DNA of 64,000 bases, taken from positions 27,492,725-27,556,724 of the forward strand of contig NC_135555.1 in assembly GCF_964340395.1 (NCBI RefSeq), read 5' to 3'. The position numbers and the translations under genes are program-made. Of this stretch, positions 24,017 through 37,491 are shown in pieces. The DNA is from Glandiceps talaboti. Lineage: Eukaryota > Hemichordata > Enteropneusta > Spengelidae. Below the pieces are notes generated by a model, which did no database searches, had not been told where the DNA came from, and saw only the letters and a program-made list of their open reading frames with translations. Each line of letters starts with the position of its first letter. The stretch's first letter is position 1.

Positions 24017-27000
24017 CTGTCTGTCTGTCTGTCTGTCTGTATCACGATTTCCGAAAAACCTGCTGCATCAATTTGAATGAAATTTCATAGACATGTTCCG
24101 CAGGGTAATGGCCAGAACTGATTAGGTTTTGGTAATAATCCGATGAATATTAATGACCAATTTGAGTAATTAATCGATCAAACAAGTATAAAGTTGGGAT
24201 CAGATTCAGATTCAGGTAGCGTTATCTTATGAACGTTATATTGAGCGTCAGATGGCCTCAGATCCGAATCTGAATCTGACGCCAACTTTATACTCGTGCT
24301 CTACACTACTGAGAAAGACTCTGTTTTTTCAGGGGTTTCATGCCAACCTTATTTTGTGTTTCCCTTGGATCTGCTCTCTGCATTGGCTGGACAAACACGA
24401 GAAAAAAGAGGACCGAGGCAGGGTATTTAAGTGAATCAAACTCACCACATTGTTTTTCTTGGCCTTAACCCTATCACCACCAGTACCTCATATATGGGGA
24501 CACGCTAAGGCGGCCACCAGTACCCCATATATGGGGACAGCAAAGTTCATTCGCCTATCTCGCCGTTATGCCGTTTAACGGCAGCTATTGCTGCAAAACT
24601 TGCTGCCATAAGTAGTTCCACACATGCGTATTAGCTATGTTTTGCTTGCCTGCCATTTTGAACACATGGAAGTGAACGGTTTAGAAATAGGACCGAAATG
24701 ACGAGCGATAGTAATTTTTGTGTGTGTTTTTCGCTGACAAAATCGAATTTCAACATGGCAGAAGTAACCAATGGCTCTCCTACGATGTCAATTTGTCAAC
24801 CGTCCAAAGAAATTTCCACTGAATTTCACCAGAAATACATCGTTGAATACATGTAGTTGGTCGTGGGAACGGTACAAGCATCAGAAGTACCGCTAAGTTC
24901 GTGTTATCTCCCAACGGGGAATTTACGGTTGAAAGTCAGCAAAATGCGTAACTTGTTGACCCGTAGTCTGCGCCAATACTATCGTCTTGGGGCCAATTTT
25001 CATCGATGTAAAGAATTAATTTGTTCATATTTCTTTGTGGTAATGTTCAATAATGAATAATACTCACACAAGTTCAATTTATACTGGTCAATGGTGGGTA
25101 GATTACGCACGATCTGACGATTTTCCGATCAGATTTTTAGTGTGTGTTTTTTTAGCGAAAATTCAAATTTCAACATGGCCATAGCCAAAATCGTCTCCCC
25201 TAACATCGTACACAATGTAAATAACGGTTCTGTTCATGAAAAATTAATTTTGACTTGGATGGCATTTTTGACTACAAGTAGGTGGCTGTATGAACTCAGT
25301 GTACTCTATGTAACCATCATGTTACAGCGACGTACGTTCAAAATGCTAGCTGCATATTTCCGTTGATCTGTGTGCATGTCGGCAAATACCACCACCTTGC
25401 CCATCCAATTTTGGCGCCGATACTACCGACTTATGGGCATTTTTTACCGATTTAGAGAATAAATTTTTTGCTGTCTTGTCAAATACTGAATTATATTTAC
25501 AGAAGCTCACTTGTCAGATTGTCTTGAGGCGATGGCTTTAGATATTTTAGTACACTTTCAATGCCAGTGGGGATGGACTGTAGTGTCATAAATGGATTAT
25601 TGAGCCGTTAATTATTTTTATTCAAATTTAATACGACTGAAAATAACATTTTCTGCCAAATTTTCACCAATTTTGACCATTGAACCAGTGTACAGAAGTT
25701 TTGTAGGAACATAAATGTTGGTATTTTGAATTTTGTTTGTGACACAAATATTTTGTTTATTTGTGATGTCAATAAATAAACAACCTATGATTGTTTTATT
25801 AATATTTTATTATTTTAATCCATATTTCGGTTGTGTGTGTGATAGTTGACTTTATGAATTTGCACCTATGATGTAGAAAATTTATTTTCCATTGAAATGA
25901 TACCTTATTTTTCAAAACTACACAACTCTAAGTATTTTTATATCAATTTGATTGCATACCACTCATGCTCACCTAATGTTAGTGAGGGGGCTGGTGGAGC
26001 ACAAGCAATCCCATGAGGCCAATGGTGGTGAAAGAGTTAAAATAGGTTTACAATGAGCACGGAGTTCACAAACAGGTGAAATATTAATCATCATTTCAAT
26101 TTTGTCAAATATGGACTTATCATTTTCAAATTTCACACACTGATGCTCAGATGAATAAAGAGAAATTGTGTCTTTTTAGATTTTCGATTAGAAGTTTAGG
26201 AAGTATTATATTGACCTCAAACCATCTCCTTTTTACCGTGTTCTTTTCCGATTTATCTCGATAACAAACTACCGCTGTTTGTTGCAAGGCTTGTACATAA
26301 TCATTTATCTAGCTCTGTATCTCAGGATATAAATACACTCTCACATATTTATCAAGTGTAGTAATCTATAATTGATACCCAAATGTGTATGGTCAAAATA
26401 TGGAAAATAGACCAAGCCTCGCCTATAGCCTACGAAGAAAATTTCGCGACAATGTATCAATAATGGTGACATATACATTGACCTCTATATAATTAGTGTA
26501 CAGTGAGGGCGCGCCACTCAACAAAATCTTGACAGAAGGAAGTTCAACACGCACATGCCATAGCCGAGTGAAGTCGAGGATGGCAAGCTTTCCTGTGTTG
26601 AGAATAGGAGGCATGGAGGGCATTTGAACAACATTTCTGACAACTAACTTTCAGTGGGACTTGACGAATCACAGATATAGAGCTAAATTTCTTGCATAAA
26701 TCATGAAATTGCAAGACTATGCCCTTACGGAAGGCATTCAGTTTAAATCTGGTGTCATTTTGTAGTATCTATACGACTGCCGGCTGCATCATGTTTATGT
26801 GAACCCGAAAGTATAAAACACGAATTGACCTTTACATTTAATTAATTAGTAATGAAATTTTACTTTAACTACTTTTACTGTGCGAATTTATTTATTTTTA
26901 TGTTGGAAATACATTCTAATATGCCCTAAGGTTGACACTCCAGAGACTTGCCTTATGGCATGGTAATGTCTTTGTCTTTAAAAATGCTATAGTCAGATCA

Positions 27001-30000
27001 ATATGTACTAAAAATGTTATATAAAATTTAATAACTGTTCATATATTTTTCTCTACTTAGAGTATGGAAACTACTCTCACAGTCTGTGATAAACTAGAAA
27101 GTCTATTGTCAGGAAAGACAACATTAGTAGAGAAAGGATGTGATGTTCCACAAATTAGCTTCTTCTTAGTCTTCACAGTGGGCTTCAGACCACAGGTACA
27201 AATATTCAGCAGGTGTAGCCTAGCGTCCTTAGGTTATTTGAGCCAAACATGAACTTACCATCCAAAGTTAGCAATCTAGTCAGGAAAGTTAGGAAGATGA
27301 TAGATAGAGCAAAACAGGAAGAGAATGAAACAGATAGTATACAAGCTAATATTCCAATTACAACTTTCATACCAAAATTGTCATCTACTTTCCAAGACAA
27401 ACACATCACACCAGAGATATTGAAAACTTGTAGCTTTCCTCAGAATGAAGATGGTACAATGAACCTAGAATTAAGGAGTTTCCTGGTGAGTCAACACCTT
27501 CCATGGAGTCATGCTATGAAGTGGCTAGGTGTACTTATATTAAGGAACCAGTGACATGGAGTCTGCTATGAAGTGGTTAGGTGTACTTATGTTAGGAACC
27601 AGTGACATGGTGTTATGCTATGAAGTGTCTAGGTGTACTTACTTTAGGAACCAGTGACATGGTGTTATGCTATGAAGTGGTTAGGTGTACTTATGTTAGG
27701 AACCAGTGACATGGTGTTATGCTATGAAGTGGTTAGGTGTACTTATGTTAGGAACCAGTGACATGGTGTTATGCTATGAAGTGGTTAGGTGTACTTACGT
27801 AAGGAACCAGTGACATGGTGTTATGCTATGAAGTGGTTAGGTGTACTTATGTTAGGAACCAGTGACCTTAGTGTGACAGCAGTTAGTCAGCAATGGACAC
27901 GTCTACATGATAGGTATTTGAAAATTAAACAAAGTGGTAATGATGTAGAGAGCTTTCTAAGTTAACCCTATAAGGCACCAGCTAGAACACTTCAAGATAG
28001 AGTTAGTGGTGTTGAGAATGAGGGAATTTCTAATCAAGAAGGATTATGGTACAAGTAACAGATTTGGAAAATTAAATTAGAAGATTTACTTGTAGTCTAG
28101 CTGACAGTTATGAAGAAGTAAGTAATCTGACTATGGAAAAATTAGCAGCTCTAGAGAAATACTAAAAGATGGAGAAACTGTCAGAAAAGTACAAACATAA
28201 GATAAAACTCATTGCTCAGTTGAAAGAGAAAATAGCATCTTTATCATCTAGAAATGTAAACAAAAGAATAAAACAATGTGATGATAAAATATCAGAGATG
28301 AACAAACAACTCAGAGACAAAAATTAAATGTTAGATAAAGTAACAGAAGAAACACGGAAACTCAACAAACAACTGGATCAGATATTGAAAGAAAAGAAAA
28401 ATCTCCAAAAAAAATAAAAGATTCTGGAAGTGAAAGGCTATGACGATTGAGAGAAGTAATCAAATGAAATTAGGACATGCTAGAGAACAAATATCTGAAT
28501 TAGAAAATGAAAATCAAGAACTCAAGGAACAAATAAATGACATGCTTGACAATGAAATGAACCAGATGTAAAAACATTCAAAGATGGAAAATATACAGAC
28601 AGTATATGTTAGATGTAGTACGATGATCTACTGGCTCATAATGTATCTATTGGAAGCTGTTCTGTTATAGTTAAAAAAAACTCCTAAATGTTGATCAGCG
28701 TTCATGTTAAGGTGTTATTCCGCGTCTGGGACGCAATGCATTTGAATGGGACCCACTTCAATTTTCACCAGTGGGTCCCTGGGACCTGTCATTATCTATG
28801 CTCAATGATGGTGACAATGTATTTCGTTCAATGAGAAAGTCTTTATAAAGAGTCCAGTCAAACAGGGAAAAGAAGAAGACCAATCTAACACCAGATGTGT
28901 GAAAGTGTAATTTATGAGTAAAGAATGTGTGAACTGATCATACATGACATTGACGCCCGACGTGACATCGATAATGACATCAGTATCTTTCACTCATGCC
29001 GACACACATACGTAGTGATAATGCATGCTGGGGTTTTCCATCGTCGGTGATGTCATCAAACATAGTGGCAAGCATGGGAAATATGTTGCGTACATTTTGA
29101 CACTTTTGGAACATTTTCACGCGATGATCTCCACTTTTATTCATCCCCAAAAGACTTTGATTCGTCCGACAATGGAGTTTGTAGCTTTCAAAGGCAGACA
29201 GAACTTCTATCTGCATCACATCGATAGCAACCATGAATCATTTCTTTACTCCAATACCTAGCACGAGTTTCTCCAAAACGTCTCTCACCCATGCAATCGG
29301 TAATTTTTCTTTTACATGCATGGTCAACACAAATCAACTTTAGTAGTGCATTTTTATGAATATCTATATGTTTTGTAAGACAGATGTGAAGTTCCCGATG
29401 ATGCACAAGGTTTTTTTACAGTAGTGAGAATGTAAACAAATATGGCCGCCTCCATGATCACATAGTGAAACGTCGATCGGAACTTCAATGTGTGAAGTAC
29501 TTCTTACCTCCAGTTGATAACTAAATCCTTGTCGCAAACCACAGCCTCTTTTATGACAACGTCCATTACGTGCCCTACCAGTTCACGGAAGAAATAACAA
29601 CTCTGGTTTGCAAGAATGAACTAAATATGTAACACAGTATGTATTGGAATGTGTATTGGAAAGTATGTAATTTTAGTGTGCATCATTGTATTGATGAATA
29701 CATGTAACAACACATGCATTCAAAATAAAAGGTATTTAATAACATAGTGTACATGACAATGTGTATGTGTGGATTTATTATGAATGAATGTTTATGAAGA
29801 CATCTGTGTGGATATGAGTGATAATAAACGATAGTAAAATAGGACCCCATTTTTTTTTAAAGGGACCCCATATTTTCAGCAGAGATGGGTCCCTGGAACT
29901 CGCTGGTTTCAAAGTCTAGTGCAATCCCTGGTTGATGTTGAGAGACTACATGTACCTAACAAATCATCGACATTGATGATGCAAGTCGAAGCTTTAGTGA

Positions 30001-33000
30001 TTGCACAGGTCCAGGCAGTTTCCAAAATCCTAGAACAACCACCAATAAACACTCTCCATTCAGATGGTACTAGAAAGAGGTTTATTGATTATGCTGGGAT
30101 CCAGGTCACACTCCCTGATAAAACATCACTCTTTTTTAAGATTTCAAGAACTCTTGAGAGGGAATACTAATGACTAATATATCAGCCACCATGCATCCCT
30201 TCCATGAGCTCGGTAAGACAATCTCTGAAAATGATATTGAACATCAAGAAACTTTGAAAGGCTCGTGTTGTTCACCAACACTACGTAGATGACACTAAAT
30301 AAAATGTCACTAAAATGAACAAAATGGCACATTCTAATTCCTTAATTATTGAATTCTAATCAAAACAAAAATGGACTAACATTTTCGTACCCAGCGAACC
30401 ATGGTCGAACTTACATGTACAGAGATCTCGGGTGAGAAGGCTTCACTTGAAGACAACACATGATGCAATGTAAACACGTGGCGTCAATGTGGGCGAGTCC
30501 ACTGTTCATGGATAATTGGGCCGTGACAAAGTCTTGGAACGGCCTGTTTTTACGTGTACACTAAATTTACTCCAAAATCTATGGTTTTTAAAGTTGCTTT
30601 GTCTATGATTTGCTTCCTTAATAAAAAAGACGGAAATAAGATTTTCCATTGCTACGTCAGTATTGAAGTTGAACGCTAAGTTCCCCCTCCATCCCTTCCT
30701 GTTTAATAGTTCAGACGTTGCATGTGTCATCACAGTACAATTTTTGACCTTTCAAAATCTTAGTGAGTCGTCGTAGCAGAATGTTTTGTCGGTACCTGTC
30801 CCTCTTGAAAACTATGTAGTTCCGATTCGTTTTATTTCATTTTCTTTTGATTGAGTTCATTACTACCCACACAGTGACACGAAGCGGTTTCATCTTCTTT
30901 CAAAAAAGACCTGTGCTAACTGAAGGCCTACCCTGGTGCCATGCCATATTGTCTCTGACTATTTTGGTTTTTGTAAATAAAATCTGAACATACTTAAGAG
31001 AACTATATATGATATAACTAAATTTGCCAAGCAACAAGACTATGCCCATAACAACAACCAAATAATCAGGTATATTGCAAAGATAACAACAGGAATCGAA
31101 AGACAAATGAATAAACATTCAAAAATGTATGCAAATGTACCTAGCTTCAAGACCACACCCATAGCAACAGCCAGTGATCACATATATTGCGAAGATAACA
31201 ACAGGGATTAATAGACAATTAAATAAACATTCAAAAAATGCATATTGATTTGCCTAGCAACAAGACCACGCCCATAGAATAATCAGGTACATTGCAAAGA
31301 TAACAGGAATACAAAGACAAACAAATAAACATTCAAAAAAATGTATGCAAATTTGCCTAGCAACAAGATCACGTCCATAGCAACAGCCAAATAATCACAT
31401 ATTTTGCAAAGATAACAGGAATTGAAAGACAAATGAATAAACATTCAAAAAATGTATTCAAATGTGCCTAGCAACAAGACCACGCCCATAACAACAGCCA
31501 AATGATCGCATATATTGCGAAGATAATGATGATTAATAGACAATGAATAAACATTTAAAAATGTATGCAAATATGCCTAGCAACAAGACCACACCCATAG
31601 CAACATCCAAATGATCACGTATATTGCAAAAATAATATCAGGAATTCATACACAAGTAAACAAAAACATTAAAAAATATATGCAAATATATCTAACAACA
31701 TGACCATGCCCATAGCAACAGCCAAATGATCGCGTATATCGCAAAGATAGCAACATGGTTGGATAGGCGACTGGATAGTCATTTAGCAAATGAACACGTA
31801 TTGTTAGCTTGGACTAGCATATGGATAAACATTTTTAAAAACTGTACAGTTGTGCTACAACGCCATTGGCGGTATTTTTGGCTAGAAAATGATGCCTTGA
31901 AACTCTTCAGGATTTTTGTTTCCATCTTATATACATGCATGTATGTATGTAATCTGATTAGACAGTGATAGTTTTACTCCTTGCTTGAAATTTGTCAAAA
32001 ACTAATGGACAATCTAGAATTTTCATTAAATTTTGGTTTTGCAGGAAGTGATGAAGAGTGACTTTGTCTGGGTAAAAAAATGGATAATGACTATAAGAGA
32101 AATTTAATTGGTGTCATTTATTATCACTTATGTGAAGATTCTAAGAGTCATGACTACCATATGATTGTTGGTCAAGTAGGTAATTGTATTAATATGCTTT
32201 TTTGTCTCTCTGTAACAGGCGCCTGCCATGCAACTCATCTGATGTGTTTGTTTTCTGTTGGACGCTATTTGTCCAGGTGAAAGGTATGTTACACCCATAT
32301 TTGTTCACTTTTAGAATAAATCAATAAATGAATGTGAAAAAAAAGGCAGCAAACAGTATTAGATGATCAAAACAGATTTACTTTGGAATAGAATAAAAAA
32401 CATTATGCCATATGGATTTTAACGCTATACAAATTCTTTTGATCGAAATTCTTTTTTTGATGAAACAAATTTCTACCTTGGTCACTCAATCAATGGTATA
32501 TTGTTTTGTCCTTATAAGGATCACTCAATGTGATATTGTAATGTTTTTTTATCCTTATAAGGATCACTCAATGTGATATTGTAATGTTTTTTTATCCTTA
32601 TAAGGATCACTCAATGTGATATTGTAATGTTTTGTCCTTATAAGGATCACTCAATGTGATATTGTAATGTTTTGTCCTTATAAGGATCACTCAATGTGAT
32701 ATTGTAATGTTTTGTCCTTATAAGGATCACTCTATGTGATATTGTAATGTTTTGTCCTTATAAGGATCACTCAATGTGATATTGTAATGTTTTGTCCTTA
32801 TAAGGATCACTCAATGTGACATTGTAATGTTTTGTCCTTATAAGGATCACTCAATGTGATATTGTAATGTTTTTTTCCTTATAAGGATCACTCCATGTGA
32901 TATTGTAATGTTTTGTCCTTATAAGGATCACTCAATGTGATATTGTAATGTTTTATGAGTATAATTTTGTGTTTAGTGCTATCCTAGGGAGTATAATTTG

Positions 33001-36000
33001 TTTATAATGTTACCCCAGGGAGTATAATTTGTTTTTGGTGCTAGTCTAGGGAGTATAATTTGTTTTTGGTGCAACCTTAGAAAGTGTTATTTGTTTTTGG
33101 TGCTTGTCTAGGGAGTACAATTTGTTTTTGGTGCAACCTTAGAAAGTGTTATTTGTTTTTGATGCTAGTCAAGGGAGTATAATTTGTTTTTGGTGCTACC
33201 TTAGACAGGGCTTGAAATTCATTTTTTTCTTGGTACCCCAAGTACCATCATTTAAATTTGGTAGCCTGAGAGCAGTGACTGGTAGCCCATGTGCATATAT
33301 TCCTAAATTAATGGTGTTATATGTAATGATATGATGTATTGAATTCGATGATTGATTGAATAAATTGAGAGGTCACGTTAACACGTTATTTATGCATATT
33401 TGACGCCATATTTGACATTGGGGATGCAATTTTTTGGATGTATGTGTCTCTGGGGACGTGTCATAAAGAGGGGACATATGAGGCTTACTGTTAGCAAACA
33501 ATGTATGGTTATCATTGCATTGAAGTTGGCAAGTAAGACATGCAGTTCTTACTTGTTAATATTAGCTAAATCTCTTGGTGCAGTGAGACCTACAAAATTT
33601 GCATATGATACAACATATGGAAAACATAAACAGTTTCATGTGCCCCATGGCCATTTCCTGATGTGGAGACTACGTCTTGGGTAGTTTAGAAACTATGTGC
33701 TGTTATCAATATCATTATCCACGTGATTGGTTACTTATTAACAGACGTGGTTAGAATTTTGAATGGGTTTCCCAGGGGTTTCCATCGATAGCACGGCTGG
33801 CGCCATTAGACAGGGTTTGCATCAATATAACAACCATTAAGGCAAAGCCCCTTCCATTCATGGGTTAAGTGATGATCAAATTTTGGTTACCATAGCAACA
33901 TATGACCATAAAATGACCCCCATTTTTTAACTCGGCATAACAAATTACCCCAGGTAGGGTGGTTAATTTTCAAATAAACGCAATTATTATTGAAATTATG
34001 ATTATTATATAATATTTATATAGTTATCTCCTATTCGAAGAGAAATGTCATTAACATATTAAAATTCATACACCAGTTAATTGACTGTTTCTGGCCATTT
34101 TGCACATAATGATCGCAAGAGGGTGCTTCAGACTTAGCAAAGTGAGGAATAAAACTTTGTCATTAGCACTAATCCAATGGCAATTGATGAAGCTAGCTAT
34201 GTATGTGTTCTTGACAGGGCATTATATTACAGTAGTGGTTGATTTTATATGTTCTGATTACTGGTACAATGAGAAGAATGGGGAAATTAGTGGTAACTTC
34301 GTGTCTCTTGTCTTCACTGTACAAAATGTAACTACATTTGTATTCTGGCCACCACTTTTAGGCCAAAAAACAGTACTTGTACTTTATAGTGACCAAACCA
34401 TGAAATCGTTTATATCTTTGAAAGATGAAATATGTCATTAGTCTGGGATGGGGACTTATGGATTGGGTTCCGCCTGTCCGTCCGTCCGTCCGTCCGCAGC
34501 CGTTTCTTGGAGATGCCTGGACCGATTTTTTTCAAACTTGGTACAGGAGCAACATACAATGGCATACATATGCACATCAATTTGTTTCATGATATGATCC
34601 AATATGGCCGCCTGCCAGCCATTTTGTTTGCAAATTTTCCCTCTCTAAAGCCATAACTCAGACATGCTTGAACAGATCTCATTCAAAGTTGGTATTAAGA
34701 CAGTGTTCTATGACATACATGTGCATATCCATTTTCATCGTGATACGATCCAATATGGCTGCCTGGCAGCCATTTTGTTTGCGAATTTTCCATGTTCAAA
34801 GCCATAACTCAGACATGCTTGAACAGATCTCATTCAAAGTTGGTATTAGGACAGTGTTCTATGACATACATGTGCATATCCATTTTCGTCTTGATACGAT
34901 CCAATATGGCTGCCTATATTGTCGTGCAATTTGGAGTGACAGTGAACCAGAATGAAGACAACTCGCGTAAGGAAGGCATGCCTAGGCATGCGGTTGAAGT
35001 CATGCAAGAGCAGTCTCACTGCCGAATGTGAATAGACCAAACTTTGTTTATTGGCCGACAGTTTACATGTAAAGTTAAACGACATGAATGTGTCTTGCTA
35101 TTTCCAAAATGCAAATATTTGGCAAGTAAAAATAATTAAAATAATTACAGCTTTAATTTGGCTTCAGACTTTGCATTATGTTTTTCGTATCTTTCCCCAT
35201 TTTACATGTAATTTTAAATCCGAAAAGGTTCTCTCTGGTCATGTCAGTGGTTAGCCCTGCTTACATACGACAGGCGGTGCATGAGTCTATATTGCTTACT
35301 TGACTCTCAACAAATAGTAGGGACAATTGTCAGAATCGAGTCCCAGATTACTCTGTATGCAAGCACGACTAGTTAGTGATCATACCGGGACTGCTTTGAG
35401 TACGAGCGAGGCCGCGAGCTGAGGCATGTTGAGGTATTTTGTTGAGAATTATAAATATTGCGAAATGTCAAGTACAAGGTTTAAATACAATGGAATGATG
35501 AAAAAAAATTGGCCGAGTCTTCTGACAGGTGCCGGTCACAAGAAAATTAAAATATCAGACGATGTATATATTAATCGCCATATTAGTTTCTGTACGACGA
35601 CAATCCCAAGTACCCAGATGCACGAGGGACTAACCTGGAAGCAAGTCGTTGTCAGCCATACGTTGTAGTTACAGTGGTAACATCGTCCGAGAAATCGCTG
35701 CGTTCAGAGTGTCATCATTCACAGAATTGTTGTTTTCGAATGAAAACCCGTCTTGAATTGTATAACTCTAACAAATGAAGACATGTCAAGTTATATTTTG
35801 AAAGTTGTATCGCTAGTTTGAGACAATTTTCTCACATACTATCGAGGCATACTTGGACTTGGACCTTACTCCAGTTCAGCGGGAAGTTTAGCCAGTCCGA
35901 TAATTCTTTCTGGTTTAGTTTACAACACTTTTGATCACGCAGATTTTTTTGTTGTGATGAAAAGAAATAAAAAAAATAATCACTTCAACCATTTCGTTGC

Positions 36001-37458
36001 GTTTTCTTTGTGAAAGGTAATCGAACATGAACGAGTGTTACCACTGTAACGTATGGCTGAGAATGACTGAGAATGACTCTCTTCCTGGTTAGTCCCTCGT
36101 GCATACATGTGCATATCCATTTTCATCGTGATACGATCCAATATGCCTGCCTGGCAGCCATTTTGATTGCGAATTTTCCATGTCCAAAGCCATAACTCAG
36201 ACATGCTTGAACAGATCTCATTAAAGTTGGTATTAGGACAGTGTTCTATGACATACATGTGCATATCCATTTTCTTTGTGATACGATCCCCCATACCCGA
36301 CCCATCCTTTATTGTTGTAGGCATGTTCCATGACACAACATATCTAAGTTTGTTTGATTTAGGTTCACAAGTGTTGTTGCGTGATCAGAGTAGTGATAAT
36401 TCCTTAAAACCCAATCATAGCGGGGACTATGTCATTCTCAATGACTTGTTTTCTTTTTCTTGTGTGCATTTCCCAGTCATTTTTTTCTGAGATTTTGTGC
36501 AATTTTTCATAACAGTAGATTTTTGTTATAAAATGGTGACTATAGTATAAAAGTACAATACATTACCAAATTTCTGTGTAAAATGTGTTTTATAGTGAGA
36601 CATCATATGAAACCACTAACTACTTTATTACATCGCTAAAACAAAACTGCATAGTGAAGAGCTGAAGAACTGAACCACTTCTACATGTTACCAACATAAA
36701 AAATAACATTAAAAAAAACAAAACAGCGGAGCTATTCTGACCGATAGGTCTTTTGTCTTTATTTCATACACCAAACAAAGAAATGATCTTCCCCTCTGAA
36801 GTGAATATTAAATTTTGGCTTACAATTGATAATGTTTACCAAAAACATTTGAGGAAAGGAAGAATGTCGGGGAGTTAAAGATGTCTGTCTCAACTTGAAG
36901 TCCAGATGCCAGCCAGTATTACATAGAGTACAGCTTAAATAGGTCCTACTCTTAACAACACAATAGGAAGTATTGATTTGATGATCACAAATCATTGCCT
37001 TCTGAAGGGCCTTGAAGGAATTCTCTTAGTGAACAGGTGAAACACAAAAGATTGCAAAGTATATTCAGCGTCACTTTTGACTTTGTCTGTTGTAAGCCTG
37101 ACTCTCATTGGTTGGTTGACTTGATATCCTGGCCAGGCTTAACACTTTCATTGGGTTAGGGTAGATAATATTTATACATGTATTCCTTTGTGTTGTTCAG
37201 AAGTACAGCCCTACAAACAAATTTTGTTTTATATGCATGATCAATATCTTTGATTTTGTATGAGTATTCTGTACAAACATTTCAGAAAGTATGTCACTAT
37301 AAAGGGGCATGATGAAAAACACCAAAAGGTCACATGACCAAAAAATGCAGAATTTGTATATTTCAATGAATTTATTTTTTTATTTTTTTTAGCACAACTG
37401 AACTGATAAGGTTTAGTAGTGCTAGAGGCATGACAAAGTCTGACTTTCCATGTGTGTC

Positions 37459-37491
<33 letters not shown>

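Larger units (their letters stand above)
27062..30290 (+). pseudogene. Broken gene of an uncharacterised coiled-coil / DNA-transposon-like family
   Basis: Pieces in several frames read as one decayed protein. They are [20 protein letters not shown] (27064), then [17 protein letters not shown] and [19 protein letters not shown] (27249-27530), [20 protein letters not shown] (about 27885), [20 protein letters not shown] and other coiled-coil segments (28140-28560), [18 protein letters not shown] (about 28620), and [20 protein letters not shown] ... [20 protein letters not shown] (29919-30170). The order (coiled coil, then a segment with an invariant-looking TLHSDGT) resembles uncharacterised proteins predicted in many marine invertebrate genomes, possibly transposon-derived; this is from memory. 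Stops, frameshifts, a minisatellite and a nested element break it. Confidence 0.6.
9463..32218 (+). other. RBL intron 3 (22.8 kb)
   Basis: Bounded by donor GTAGGT and acceptor TCTCTGTAACAG. It is filled mostly by the minisatellite at 10028-16072, non-autonomous transposons, two LINE/TTAA element fragments, and a broken multi-exon-like gene (27062-30290). Listed separately below. Confidence 0.9.

Noticed and set aside
32080-32280. 66-codon ORF overlapping RBL exon 4
   Set aside because: It uses a different frame from the conserved [17 protein letters not shown] peptide and has no homology.
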